NCBI GenBank assembly: GCA_036244855.1
Contig: BQKZ01000362.1
Location: 4,497-68,496, forward strand
DNA length: 64,000 bases
Direction of reading: 5' to 3'
Origin: Temnopleurus reevesii
Taxonomy: Eukaryota > Echinodermata > Echinoidea > Temnopleuroida > Temnopleuridae
The notes beneath the pieces are model-generated. The model was given only the letters and a program-made list of their open reading frames with translations, did no database searches and was not told the DNA's origin. A program made the translations under genes and the position numbers. Shown in pieces: positions 47,407 to 61,262 of the stretch (the first letter of the stretch is position 1; each line of letters begins with the position of its first letter).

Positions 47407-49180
47407 TTAGACAAATACAGACAACTTCTATACTGGGAATACATACATGTAGATTTATCTGCTGTGGAAGTAAGCTTCAGTATCATTCTATATTATTGTT
47501 GAAAACACGTTTTCCCCCACGTGCGTGTCCTCGAAGCCTCCTGCTATTATCACTTTGTTTGAAACATGACCTTGAAGAAAATTACAAAGGAAAAATAAAT
47601 GAAGGTCTATTAATGAAGGCAAAACAGACAGAAAAAGCTTTACATAGTCAGTACATAAGTTAAGTCTATAAATAGACTTTCAAAATTGGCTCCCTAATGG
47701 AAAAGTCAATGACAAATGCATAAGCCGAAAACTGATTCCTTGCCTTTTTTCCTCTTGGGGGTAAGGTACCTAAAACAAGGGAATAAAGCATCTTCTTTTT
47801 GTTCTTTACTAAAGAGCTTTTTGTATGAAAGCAACTTTGTAGATTGATTTAGGCAGAATATGCAAATTCATACTTGTTTACTGAAACGTGATGGTTGTTT
47901 TTATCCCGAAATAGTTTTCTTCCTGTTTTAATCTGTCATGTTTAGTAAAGTACATCCACTATTTAGATCATATGGTTTTCTCATACATTAGAGATCCTTA
48001 TTAATATATTCATTTATTATGTTTTATTTCAACAGGGTAGCCACATCAGTAATCGCAGTACTGTTCTTCCTGAGGGCCCTGATATTTATTAACAAACACA
48101 CAATTATATGACAGAAACTTTTACATTAGATTACAAAACATAAACATATATAGGATTAACTTAAAATAAACCATAGCCCCAACTCCCCACATGAGCTGAC
48201 AGGCCAAAAAAAAGGGTTGTAAATATATTTTGCAATTACATGCTAAGAGCCAATGTTAAACATGCAAGTCCAAGCTAGTTCATATGGTATAGTTCCTTAT
48301 TTTTGCAGCTCACATCGAACGACGTGCAAGCCAATCTACTTATTTGTGTGATATTTCTTGTACAGAATATAACATTTTTTATGTAGCAATGGTGACTAAT
48401 TCTCACTGCCATAAAATGCTTGTAACACCTGAAAGTGCCCATTAGATTCATCAATTTCTCTACTTTTAATCGACCAATGAATTCTTTAGTTGCCTAAGGC
48501 CATGTATGGGGACCACAAAGTCCTAACAAGAATTATATTCATCCTATCACGTAAATGGTTTGATTATTAAATGCTTGGATAAAGTGGTGCAAATTCCATA
48601 ATTTCATTAGTAGCATGAATTTTCATATGTGCAATATTTGTTATTCTTCTTAAATTCACAGATGTGTTCAATCAATAACATGGCTTAGACTATAAAAGCA
48701 CTTGACATCCAGAAGTAGCTCTGTAATAGCTCATTAATGAATCACAAAATATATCTGTAAGAAAATAATCATCATCTAAGGCCAAGAAAAATTGTTGGTG
48801 TTGTTAGAGTGTTCAAACATCGCTAGAATGTTATGTTAGAAGTGATTGAATCTTCACAATCAAATTCATTGCTTCAAGGTTGTTTCAAAATATAATTGAT
48901 TTCAACTTTGTTGCATGGACCCAATAGCTTTAACCTGAAATATGCTTACCACTTAAAGAAATTCAAAATGTTGCTTGAGCAACGCTTCACTTTATTCTGA
49001 AGTGCACTTAAAATGTAAGACTAATTTCCAGATATGCTTATCCACATGTAGTCTCAGTTCTGTGGTTTAGTTTTTAAGATTTTCATCTTTCTATATTCAA
49101 GTAGAATCTTTCTCCTTTTTTTTATTTCGCATCTATTTACAATAGTAGGTTATTTGCTGTTTAATTCTATAATGAAGTCC
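47407..49180. other. Non-coding; nothing supported
   Basis: AT-rich sequence; no exon or structured repeat identified. Confidence 0.55.
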
Positions 49181-49266
49181 AAAAAGAGCTTGAGCTTTCG
49201 ATCCTAGCAGAATCTTAATCATTATGACATAGATTCTGCTAGGATTGAAAACTCAAGCTCTTTTTT
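49181..49266. repeat. Head-to-head pair of degenerate hammerhead-like sequences
   Basis: Arms of about 35 bp around a ~16-nt loop. On the + strand 49231-49260 reads A, GATTC, TGCTA, GGATT, GAAA, ACTC. On the - strand 49216-49196 reads A, GATTC, TGCTA, GGATC, GAAA, GCTC. Each half has the stem II-plus-GAAA part of a hammerhead. The CUGAUGA boxes are mutated (ATGACAT and ATGATTA). This suggests inverted Penelope-like termini. Confidence 0.55.
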
Positions 49267-49577
49267 ATTTCATTTTACTCCACAGCTCTCTATTATCGGA
49301 TAAGAAGTTTCAGCAGTTCTCATTATTTATAAGTTTAATTCTATACATAGTACTTTGATAGCCACACTGTGCAATCTTATGAAGATGTTGAATTACTGCC
49401 AACCAAGATTTTCTTATGAGAGCACTGACAGATGATAGTACACATATGATGATTGATAATGTTAATCGTAATGATCTATGACTTTACACCCAAGCTAGCC
49501 AGAGAGTTGAATGTAAACAATGTTGCTATTGCAGAATTTTATAATTGGATGCTTATCTTTAAAAAATGCAACTTTAA

Positions 49578-49592
49578 GGGGGGGGGGGGGGG
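49578..49592 (+). repeat. G15 homopolymer
   Basis: An uninterrupted run of G followed by AGCGGGCC. It can form G-quadruplex structure and is a likely sequencing-error point. Confidence 0.9.
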
Positions 49593-50891
49593 AGCGGGCC
49601 AAGAATTAGCCAAAAGCAACCTAAGGCAATCTTAGTGGATGCCCTCTATGTTTGCCATGGTGCCACCTTTAGATGTCTTACTGTTATCTATGGTTTTGCT
49701 TTGAGTTGGAAAGTGCTCTTCATCAAACTTGCCTTGGATAGGATACCCTAATGAATTCCTATTTCAATGGGGGGATATTTTGGAGTTGGGTTTATAAGGC
49801 TGCCGACAGGATAACTTGCCAAATATATACGTTCCTGATATAAAATGTAGCAGTATGTTTATTTTCGAAATGATTGATGTAGAGAGGACGAATCTTACGC
49901 CAAAAAAACTTTCAATTTCCTGGAACCATGAGCTGATAAATCACTGCACCTTACTTGCGGAAATTAACAGTTTTTCGTCTTCGGTGGGAGCTTGAAGGAT
50001 GCGGATTGTTAGTAAGAGATAATGGTTTTGGTGGCTCCCTCATGATCACACTTCTTGTTCGTCATGTTACACCGTGATTGGGAAGTCGTGTCAATGAATA
50101 TCATCAAGTGGGGTATAGATGTCGGCTGGATGGTCGGAGGAAAGTAATCGTAAATAGAGATGGTAATTGACTGGCTCGTCCCAGGGTTCTCAATATGTTT
50201 ATTTATGGAAGCTGATATGAACAGATATGGCTGCATTTGTGAAAGATGATGATTCATGCATAAATGTATGATTTCAATCATGAGATGTATATTCTGGTTT
50301 ATGGAAAATTGATGGCATGGTTTTGAAATACATGTAGGAATTATGATAATCACTCATATGCCTTTTAACAACAAAGTATTATATATTCTATGTAACTGAT
50401 GATGATAAGAATAAGAATATTGCCATTTCTGGCTTTATGGTAGACTTATGTAGACTTTATGAAGTGCTGTTGGAATTTGTAATGAGAAATGGATCTTTAG
50501 CTTAATGTGCCTCATTATTTGTTTTTAACTTGGATTACAACTGTAATTACATAACTTAGATAACTTATTATTATATATATTATAACAAAATCTACACCTT
50601 GCTCTTGTCTTAATGCCAATTTATGTCGATTTAAAATGATCACACTTTTTGAAGACATGTTCCATGACATTTAGAAACAACAGAGACTCTAAAAAAACAT
50701 ATTTTATTCCAATTAATTATTATCCAATTCCTAATGGGGCATAAAAAGTTCCATTGTTTCTTGTGGATCATGGTTTTCACCCTACAATAAGTGTTTGTTT
50801 GAAGTATTAAGTGAAGATATTTTTTTTTACTCTGAAGCTATAAAGTGAATAGAAATAGAATACTTCAGTATACCTTAATTATTGAATGCAC

Positions 50892-51000
50892 ATAACTTGA
50901 TTTGCAAATAGATAAGATTGGTAACATGAGCACAATATTTTATACATTTTAAAATAATGTGCTCATGTTACTAATCCTATCTATTTGCAAATCAAGTTAT
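50892..51000. repeat. Near-perfect 109-bp hairpin
   Basis: ATAACTTGATTTGCAAATAG at the left end is matched exactly by its reverse complement at the right end. Pairing continues through GTAACATGAGCACA with two mismatches (one A-C, one G-U as RNA), around an AT-rich centre. No other copy is seen in the window. It could be a short foldback transposon or a structured RNA. Confidence 0.85.
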
Positions 51001-54000
51001 ATCACCAACAAAAATAGTATTCTTTAGAGCCGATTAAGTGTTTATGCCACTCTAAGATGTGTCAGTCTTTTTGTCTGCTAAGTACATTTTGAGTGAACTC
51101 TATATATTGTGAGACATGAAATGATTGATGCATAAAATATAGCTTTACGTCTTTTAGATGTTGATGGTTTATAAAATTCCATGTTTATTGTAAATAGTGT
51201 AATCGCTTGAAAGCCATATTATAAAAATCTTTCCGAGAATCAGTGAGACTCCCGGTTAAAATCTAGGACAAATCTAATTTATTCTAATAAGGATTTACAT
51301 CAGCTCAGAAAAAAATATAAATAGGTACTAGGTGTATATTCATTTCCATGTAAACTTTCCCTTTTGGTCCCTAAAATTCTCAGATATTTCTGATTACTTT
51401 GTATATCATACGGGTATATGGTTGTTTTGATACTGATTTGTTGATTATTTCTCCGAAAGTTGATTACTCCTAATTGATGTTTGACACTTCCTGAAGAGGC
51501 TTGATCCAGGCCAGATCAGCGAGCTGTCAGCTGACAATTGAATTACCCACAGCAATATTATCAGTCTACGTTACACTTGAATATACTTGAAGTTTCTAGG
51601 AAGTTCCACGCTAGGGACATGCGATGCTATATGTAATTCAAGAGTCTGTGTCATTCTTACTCATCAGACTTGTTAATGTAGAAGCCTGTTTGTTTAGAAT
51701 GTGATGATGAGCTTGAGGAGAGGAACACAACATCCTTACTCCTTGTAATCTTTATCTTTTTTATTAATATGTATGCTCTCTCAGAATATGAGAGATTTTA
51801 TATTCTTCAGTGTCTAGAATTGTTCTTAGTAATTTTTATTTACCTAATTTTGTTTTAAAAGGGGTTTAAATGTTTTGAAATATGCCTTAATAGAAGGAAA
51901 TAAGAATATATTTAGTCTGCTTTCTCTATATGAAACTCTTATTCAACTTTTGTACCAAATGTAAACTTACGAAAACTTAGAAAAGTCTTATGAAGCGAGA
52001 TTATGTCTCATATAAATGGTTTCCAGGAGGGGGGAAACGATATTGGAATGGGAGCCCTTATACACATCACATATGCATATCCATGCACACTTTTCAAAAA
52101 TATATTTGTTGGGGGGGGGGGGGCTCTGTTGACATGCCGAGCTTGTTCATACAGTGTAATATAGTACTCGGTTGGGGATGATGTCATCTTCTAAACATAG
52201 TGCTCTCCCCATTTGAGCCCCATAGGCCTAGCCCTCTTGAGATTTTATCGTATATTTTAGGCTGAAAAGAGAGATGGTTAACTGTATTCCTAGAAGTTTA
52301 ATATGAGTGGTTGTTTTGCGTGTAATATGACTGGCAGGGGGAAAGGACACTTCCTTCAGACTGCCTGTGATGAAAGCCTACAAAGGGGATATGAATCAAG
52401 AGTCACAGAATGGCAAGCAGATATGATACCATGGAGAAGAATTTACAAAAATTAATTTTTGTGTTTTTGAGTAGCGTTGATGCAGACGATTCATTCATCC
52501 CATGAAAATTGAACAATCTGAATTATAAGGAACATTTATCATAACAATTGTCATGAGTCTATTTTCTGTGAGTTTCAATTTGACCTTTCAATAATATTTA
52601 GCGTCTTTATTTGGGGAAATGTTTTTTGTTTTCATTATCCTTCCTTTGATGTTTTGTTTCCTAGATTTAGGGATATCTTGAAATTTCTACATGATTCTGG
52701 ACTTTTTATGCATATTGTCACTGCCTAACATGTTTTATTAATATAGATTTTTGGAGCACTTCACCAAATGTATCACATTTATTTTTCATGATTTTGTCGA
52801 AACAAGGTCAGTCAAAAACTCATTTAAAACTATCTAAGTAGTAATTTTTATTTAGGCCCAATGGCCTCATCTATCAATCGCTCAAACGAAAATAATTTTC
52901 ATTGTCACTTTACTTTGCACCAACGGTGTTTGTCCAGGTTGTCAGAAATGCCTTGTGCTAAAATGAAACGGAGGCAATATCAAATAAGCCTTCATTGTTT
53001 TAATAATAGTAATAATTATTATAATAATAATGGATTCTTATAAAGCGCACATACATAACTACTGATCAGAGTGCTATTAAAAAGAACTTCATGCAAAATT
53101 GAGTGATATCTGTAATCCCATGAAGGAAGTGTGCGGCCAAATGCCTTAACAAACATTATCATGAATTTATAGCAAGCAAGAGAATTTTTTGTTGAATGGG
53201 AGTACTTTTCATGGTGGCTCACTCTTTTCTCAATTTTGCATAACATGTTTTGACACACACAAAGTTAACATTTTGTTGTTCAATCAATCATAAATGAACA
53301 TCAATTTTCTAATGGATTAGACAATGAATCATCTATAAACAAAACAAATGGGCCAAAACATCTTTGATTGAATTTTTGACAAAATTGTTAAAAGTGGAAA
53401 TTTTTATTGATACACTCTGTAGAGTCAATAAATGTGATCATGTTTTCTCCAATGTAATTCAAGTTTAGCCTTTATATTGGTGAAAATAGCATTGGTATAT
53501 GCATCTGTTTCCAGAAGGTATCTTGCTAAATGTATTTATATATATCCTTCCTTCTTCAGCTATATTCACACATCCTGTCTGCTTGGAGCTATTCAATAAA
53601 ATCCACACCAATTTTCCATGCACTTGATTTTACCAACCACATTCATATTACCATTTTCTTGTTTCTTTGAAAGGTAAATTTGAGTATATAGTTTTACTGT
53701 AAGGTAAAAGTCTTTTGGCTTTGTTGTAGAGTAACAACAAAGGCTAACATTGTCGAGAATTGAAATCAAATTTTCTTGATACAGCTGGGGCAATGTTGAT
53801 TATTCTAACTAAACATTCGGCAAAAAAAGAAATTACCTAAATTTCATATGTTCGTTGGTCCAGCATATTTCAAGGTACAAGCAATTTAACAATGATAATT
53901 TATCCATGACCTGCAAGTTGTTATGTGTATACACCGCTCCGGGGAACTTTGGCATGTAGAGCATGAGACTTTCAATGGCTCAAAGCCGCATGCTTCCTGA

Positions 54001-55440
54001 GCATTGACCTATTTTTTACTCCTTTTGAAAAGTAAATGATTATTTTATTATGTCATGCTTTCAAATATTCTTAGTTTCAAAGATATTAAAACGGTTGCAT
54101 ACATTTCCAGTGGTATCCGATGATTTGGCATTGTTGATTTGGCCTTCAATTAATATCAAAGCAGTTTTTCATTATTATCCAATGATGAATTATCACACCT
54201 CAAACCTTCCAACCAATATTATGATATTAAATATCTGTCTCAACTCCATCAGAAATCACGATGTGTAAATATGGGGATTTATTTTTAGTCCGTAACATTT
54301 GGATAAGAAGTTATCGCACTTGCGCCTGAAGCTATTGTACAGACATGTGCCTGGAAGCTATTTCTGTTGAGAATTATTTGTCTAGGAATATTGGATATTG
54401 TAAAATAAATATTTGTGATTTAATGCATATTTGAGTTTCCAGTGAATCCAACCCATCCTAACAATTCGTGAAGAAGTTATTTTGGGGGTTTAATTCAGGC
54501 TTGTGATACAAAATGTTTGTCAATTTTCTAGAGATTTAAATGTTATTTGTGTTGTAGACTTATCGCCTGCAGGAGATATTTGTTTGTCCATACTAGCGCA
54601 TATAAAGCGCTTCAATCCCATACCCAATTGCTTAATTAATAAAGCAACAAATACAAAATACATATATTGAAATTAACATATGTTGAACAAATCTTAAGAA
54701 AGAGAGAGAGAGAGAGAGAGGGAGAGAGAAGCAAAGGGAAACCTAGAAACCTGTACACCCTTAGTTTATCAAACCTTTGCTTTTTGCAGCCCCCCTTTCC
54801 CCACCCCCTATCAAGAGACAAATTGTACAGTAAAAGTCTGAATTCTTTGCTACAAAACCCCAGCTCAGAGCAATAATAATACTTATAACATTGAATATAT
54901 TCCACTGACCACACTGTGATCCCATTTGTCAGTAAAAACAGATACGCAAGATATTTAACTTTCACTGAATAAAAATGGAAATAGACCTAAATCAAGTAAA
55001 TGGCAATATGCATCTTTTTTTTTCCCTTTTATTATTATTATTATTTTTTACGAAAAAGTCATTTGATACAGTCATTGAGTAATATTCTGCCTATTACTGC
55101 ACAAAAAAAAAAAATACTGCCAAATTCTAAAAAATCAGTGAATATGGTAAGACTTCATTTTGATTTTCAGAGCCTGAGATTATCATTCAGTACAAAAATC
55201 TTATTGAGTATGAAAATAAATCACAAAGCTCTTTTGAAGCTTTGACTCTAATACTGTAGCTCTCAATTTCTGTGCAAACATTTCTTGCGGTTAGAATACG
55301 ATATTCGATTCGTTTCTGCTACATTCAGCATTGGAGTGTGTTGATCCAAATGCTAATGTCATTCCCTGCTCCAAGGCAAAGCTGCTTCTAAAAATAGAAT
55401 CTCATCTATAACAGGAAACTAGTGGGTGGAGCTTGGGTCT
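51001..55440. other. Non-coding; palindrome and simple repeats
   Basis: TGTCAGCTGACA (51525-51536) is a 12-bp palindrome with an E-box centre. G13 at 52111-52123. A GA run at about 54700-54728. An AGCGC-containing fragment at about 54596-54614. No exon supported. Confidence 0.5.
52999..53075. repeat. Dispersed repeat: (TAA)n plus AAGCGCA module, copy 4
   Basis: AATAATAGTAATAATTATTA then TTCTTATAAAGCGCACATAC, with CAGAGTGCT about 30 bases on, as in the other copies. Confidence 0.55.
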
Positions 55441-55500
55441 CGGCAGGCAGCCAGTCATTATCCAATCAGAGCGCAGGACTTCTCTCTATGGTGATAATCT
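55441..55500 (+). promoter_or_regulatory. Putative promoter with CCAAT box, upstream of the GPCR
   Basis: TATCCAATCAGAGCG contains a CCAAT box (55462-55466) in a locally GC-richer stretch (GGGTGGAGCTTGGGTCTCGG just before it). No clear TATA box. Its link to the receptor depends on the proposed first exon that follows. Confidence 0.35.
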
Positions 55501-55834
55501 GCGTGTTGCTTGCATGGCGAATGCATTGGAAAGTTAAAGTGAGCAAAGGCTTTCCACAGATCAGATGCTAAGCTTGAGTTGGAAAGTGCTCATATTTCTG
55601 ACTGATTTTGTTTCTTCAAACCAAAAGACATTATTTATGCCTTGCCCTGGATGATCATCATTTTATTTGACAAATATCTTCTACGGATTCACTTATCTTA
55701 TCTCCAACGGAGGAAAAATATATTTCGAAGGACTCCTTTGGGCATAAACTATTTATCTTATTGGAATATTTTATAGATATTCAACAAAATGGAATACTTT
55801 GTATAGGCTTAATCAATCCTGTTACATAATTCTG
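55501..55834 (+). other. Putative untranslated first exon of the GPCR gene
   Basis: The end is set by a strong donor, TTCTG|GTAAGT (GT at 55835-55836); the start is approximate. No long frame runs through it; ATG GCG at about 55516 opens only a seven-codon frame. If spliced to the acceptor at 61165-61166 it gives a 5.3-kb intron in the 5' UTR and an intronless coding region, a common layout for class A receptors. Transcript evidence is needed. Confidence 0.35.
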
Positions 55835-58800
55835 GTAAGTTTACTTTTATTTTTACTTTTAAAGTATACATTAAATTATTTATCAACACATAAGTTTGTA
55901 TGAATTTCTGGTAGTGTACCTGAATTAAAATTAACACAGGTTATTGTGTATTTTTTATTGCTTTACTTTTTATCAGTATTTTTTAAGCCTTTTGAATTTG
56001 AATTTGAAATGAAATATCTTTTTCTATTGAAACCACCCTGGATGACCATATGAATATTGAATGTTGCTTCATAATGATGTGTTTTGTTGAGCTTCAATTG
56101 AAATCTAATCTGGCCCGCTAGCAGGAATCCCTACAGTTGTATAGTTGTTTCTTCAGTGCTATTAAATTAATTTTCTATGACATAAATTTTCACCAATTTA
56201 AATGTGGGATCTCTATATAGATTGCATACATTTCTGCATTTCTCTACGAGTTTGCATACTTGTAAAGCGGCCATGGATGTGTCAAATCAGTTTGTTACCT
56301 GTTTGTTTGTTTGTTTGTTTTTTCACTAATGACTAGAGAGGGTACAGTGTATAACAGCGCGTGTCACCTAAGAAACCTTCTCAGAACAGGCGTTCACTAT
56401 GATAGTTATGCATTTTAGTTCCAATGTTTATACATTTGAAAGTATGTTGTTAGTTGCATCTATAATACCATGTATTTCCTTGATATCCACTCCTCAGTTG
56501 CATCTCTTTGCATTTTATTTATTTCACATCTGCATACTTTCTGTACTTTTCTTCTCTGTCTCATATCATAGCCTTTTCTATTTTTTTTCTCATATCTTTT
56601 TCTTTTGCTGTCTGTCTCTGTCTTGCTCTATTTCTTTATTTTTCTAGCTATCTATCTAGCCATTCATCTATATATTTCTCTCCTTCCCTTCCCCTCACAT
56701 TACATATCAACAAACATCCACAGACATTACTCTCTCTTCCATTCCTACCTCTTTCATTTAATTTTATCTTGTTCCGCCAAGTTCATAATCTCACAACTTC
56801 TCACGCTCTAATTTACTTATTATCTACCTGAGACGTGAAGTAATTAACAACTTGCTATGCACCCTTATTTCTTGGGAACCCTTTCCTGTACGTACATACG
56901 ATGTTATGTAATATATATCTTTGGAAAGTGACACATCAGGCACTGACCTATCAACAGATATTCACAAACACAAGCCATTGTCTATGTTTTGATCTAGTTA
57001 TTTTACCTCATCTATATCGATATGACCAGGTTTATGATGGATAGAAGAGAAAAAAATAAGAGATAAAATTTGGAGGTTTTCTTTTCTTTTGATCAACCAT
57101 GACATTCTTTAAGCTTTTTATGTTATTTGTAATGAACTTATGTGTTGAACTAAAGTTCATATTCAGTTGATATTCCTAACCCCCTCTAAGTTATTTCATC
57201 CCCTTTTTTTCTAAAGTGTAAAAAGCGATGATGGCTGGTTGCCAGAGCAGGCGTTGCACTTATGCCAGCTCTGATTAATCTTAAATCTAGAGCATGGGGG
57301 ATATCATGTAAACAATCAGTGCTTTTTCAATTATCCACCTTACTATTCAGACCATGTCAAACAACTGTATCACAAGTGAAGTGGACATATGGGCAAAACA
57401 TTGGATACGTTTGTATTACAAATGATACAATTAATGACTCTGATTCTATGTTTCATTGATAAATCTCTCCAACTTCTACATTTTCTTTAATCTCTCACAA
57501 CATATTTCAAATGACAGCTGTGTGATTTTAAACAATGTGATAGAATTTATTTCGGTAAAACAAGCATTAATGTAGCTATTAATATACCATTTCCTCATAA
57601 TTCTCAAACAAATATATAAAGTGCATATTCAGAACTTGCTTGTAGAAATGGCAACAATATGAGTTAGTCATCAGCACTTATGAAAGTACAGACAAATGGA
57701 AAGAGGTCACAAAAGATAATGATGTTGATTTGTAACATATAGATTGGGGATAGCCTGTCAGTGCCATTTGTGACTGAGACCTTCAATAGCTATTCAACAG
57801 GAATTGACAACAGATCAGTGTTTTACAATACTGCCATTCCGCGGACCTTAAAGATTAGGGCACAATATTGATTTAATGTTTTAGTCACTACTTGGCTATT
57901 TTTTTTTAAATAGATTCTACATGTTTTAAGGCTAATAAATTAAAAAAATCTAAATCATGTTTGTATTCCTGTCCGTACATCAGAGCAATTACCGTGATTT
58001 ACTGTTATATAGTTGGACTAAATAGAGAAAGTATGAATGCATAAAGAGGAAATTTAGGAGCGAGAAAGTACTGTCCAATGCTGACATGTGCGGCATTTAT
58101 TAATAAATTGCCTCAATTAGGGCAGCCCTCTTGGAATGAAAGTACAATGAAGTGACAAGTCATTAACGTCTATTATGTTAAAACACACTCTCCCACATGC
58201 ATACACTGTTGCAGAGATGAAAACTGAACATTATAACGCAATATACTTCCTTAGTCCAGATATTACTGGAGAGGCTGCTTTGTTGTCATTGATATATCCT
58301 TGGAAATGTCTGAAATGATTGAAACTAAAATGCTATAAATAGATCAGCAATGTGCCTCATCTGATCATTCAATACAATATGGAAAGTCATTTAATGTGTT
58401 ACCTGGTGATATCATTGTGGCTTGCTAGATGTTTTGTTCTGATTTTGATTCTCATGAGGAAATAAAAGACTGACTATGGTGCCACAAGATGATTGAAAGC
58501 AATGTGGAGAGATAATAAAGTTATAAACCACATTAGTCGCAATACCACATGAAACTTTTTATTATAGAAGGTTTTCGCTACTGCTCAATGGTCTTGTACT
58601 TTTCCTCCAGTTTTTTTTCTTTTCCCCATCTTCTTCTTTTCGTTCTTCTTATTCTCATGCTTCTTCTTCTTTTTCTTCTTCTTCTTCTTCTTCTCCTCCT
58701 TCTCTTCATACTGTTCCTGGTAAATTTTCTTATTCCTCTTCTTCAAATAAGTCCTGGTAATTATTCTTCTTCTCCTCCTCCTTCTCCTCATTGTTCTTAT

Positions 58801-61166
58801 ATTTCCTTCTTTTAGATTATGATTGAAAAGTGTTGATGCAATGTCATATTGGATGATACAAAGGGATATAGACCTCGGAAATTGACCTGAAGACTAAGAA
58901 TAGATATTACCACTGGTTTTCCCAGTCTGTTGCAGCCTCTTGGGTCATTGTCATATTCTGATGACCCTTCTGTGACCTCTTCATCCTGTACCCTTGGGGC
59001 AAGGATAAATCTATAAATAGATTCAACATCTGAGGTCACTTAGGACAAGGATGCAACTGGTCTTCGATACAAGACCCCTTTGAATTCATAAAGATTTAAT
59101 TTGTATTTGCTGATTTGAATGCACCTGAAAATAACGACTGCATGCATTAAAATGATGCATCCTACATGTCTTCCATGGAAAGAATTTCTGATAGAATTGT
59201 TATGTGCTGATCTGATACATTTTAATCTCGCATTAAAAATCACAGCATGATCTAGGCGTGGTTGAACTTGATATACTCTAATGCTAAAGGCTTTATTGAT
59301 TTTGGTAATATGATGCCAAAACTTCTGATTGTTATCTTAACGATGAAACTCTTGCTGCTACACTCCACACATTTCAATTGTGCTCTACTTCCTGTATTTA
59401 GATCACAGACACATTCCTGTATCATTTTTATTCATTTTCATGGATCAGAAATTTGCCCGTATCCCATTCATGCAAGTTTATACCTTGTTTAGCTAGAAAT
59501 TAACCAGTGATCAACCAGGAATACTAGTATGATATGGTATTTGTACTGTTTTCCTAGAAATTTTTTTATTGTCCGGGTCTATTGTCTGATGCAGCTTAAT
59601 TTTTTGGGGGGGTATACACTGTAGGGGTATTCTCATGACACGCGTTATAGGTGTTAGGGGCTGAACAATCAAGACTATCTACTGCCCAGAGCACCCAATG
59701 ATGATTGACGAAAAGAATCCACAAATATCTCAAAATCCACACCTTCAACTTGAGTCAATGCTATTTTAGTCTGCCAACCCATCCCATATTTGTCTGCCGA
59801 TATCCATAGAGAATATCTCCTCTCTAAAAATATAACTTGATGTATTAATAGCTGCAGCTAGTACACTGTAAATCATTTAGAAACAACAGCTGCAGAACCT
59901 TTCTTTTTCCATCTATCTGTTGATTGTTGCCACCAATCTCTCACGATGAACCCTGATTTGTTATGTTGAATATGTTAAATTGAAGATATCCTCCATTAAA
60001 TAGTCTATATTTTACTTGTTTGTAACTATAAAAAAAGTGAAACTTGAATGAATTTGGAAGTGGGAACTGGAAAGGAACTGGGATTACAAGGAGTCCCTTT
60101 CTATTTAGAATCAAGTAGGAATAGAAACTTGATTAGGAGAAACCGTAGGCTTATAATTTCAAGCTTGCTGATTTAAATAATATGGAGAATCTCAATAGAC
60201 ACATTTGTTTTAGGCCTACATATTGATTGATACAAATTGCAAAATCATGATTTAATTTGTTATTTTGTATCATGGTTTAGTTTTTATGTTGTAACTGATT
60301 TATATTATATTTGTTTTGATGGGAAATTAAAATAAACTGAACTTAACTGAAATAAATTTGGTTTTTTTTATCAACCCTTTTATCAAAATGCTGTCCTGTT
60401 CTCAATGTCAGCACATATTTTTACCCTTTCATTTCAGTATTAGGTCATTTTATCATGATTTATTTCCATTTCCTATTATCATTAGTTGTACACACCACCA
60501 CAAACATGTGTAGAAATGTTTAAAAAAAACAAGTGCCTTTTTACCAGAATAGTTATTGAATTAGACAATTACTTATTAAGCTGCGTGAAAACACATCTAT
60601 TTTGGAATATGATGTGTGAGCAGTATTCTTTGTGCCATGTATGGAAATGATACTGATAAATATTTGAAGCCTAAATGCTTTCCTTCCTATGAGTCCCAGC
60701 TATTTCCATCACAACACTATTCTGGTCTTCAGACACTGAGAGGTCATGAACTCTCTTGCTATTTTCAACCTTCTGCTGTAACCCAAAGCCTGTCTACCCA
60801 ATGTTTCCATCTACAGTACTATCTTTGCCTTGGCTAATTTGAGGTGATGAAAGAGATCTCTACAGGTTTATACATTGTGCTATGCATTGATAACAAAAAA
60901 ATGGGTCTGAAATGAAGACTACATAGGAAATGTGGGAGGAAGGAGAACTAAATTAGGATTGTCAAACCATATTTAACCTTGATGGTGACTCATAAATTTT
61001 TTTTAGATAATGCTCACTTAATTCATTTGTTAAAAGATTTTGTTTTGATATTTGTCACATGAGATGTTATTCGAAAATTTGGATCACGTTTATAATATGA
61101 ATTATTAATATGCTTGAAAATCTAAAATAAAGATCTAAACAAATGTTTTCTTATTTTATCTTTCAG
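55835..61166 (+). other. Putative 5' UTR intron of the GPCR gene
   Basis: Starts GTAAGT and ends TTTTATCTTTCAG. The content is AT-rich and pyrimidine-rich: a GTTT run near 56303-56320, a TC-rich stretch at 56500-56820 and a CTT/CTC repeat at 58611-58800. No exon supported. Confidence 0.35.
58611..58800. repeat. (CTT)n/(CTC)n pyrimidine microsatellite
   Basis: Imperfect TTC/TTCTCC repeats over about 190 bp. The arginine/lysine-rich frame on the - strand and leucine-rich frame on the + strand are products of this repeat. Confidence 0.85.
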
Positions 61167-61262
61167 AATCAACAACAGCCCACCCAGGACAAAGTGGACA
61201 AAGCTGACTACCTTGCCTTCTGAAAACTACTGATGAGATAAGAGTGTGAGGAATGACTAGAC

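Noticed and set aside
56399..56831. Overlapping hydrophobic frames of 68-107 codons
   Set aside because: Pyrimidine-rich intron sequence gives Phe/Leu/Ser strings in every frame.
58549..58815. Poly-Leu and poly-Arg/Lys frames
   Set aside because: Translations of the CTT/CTC microsatellite.
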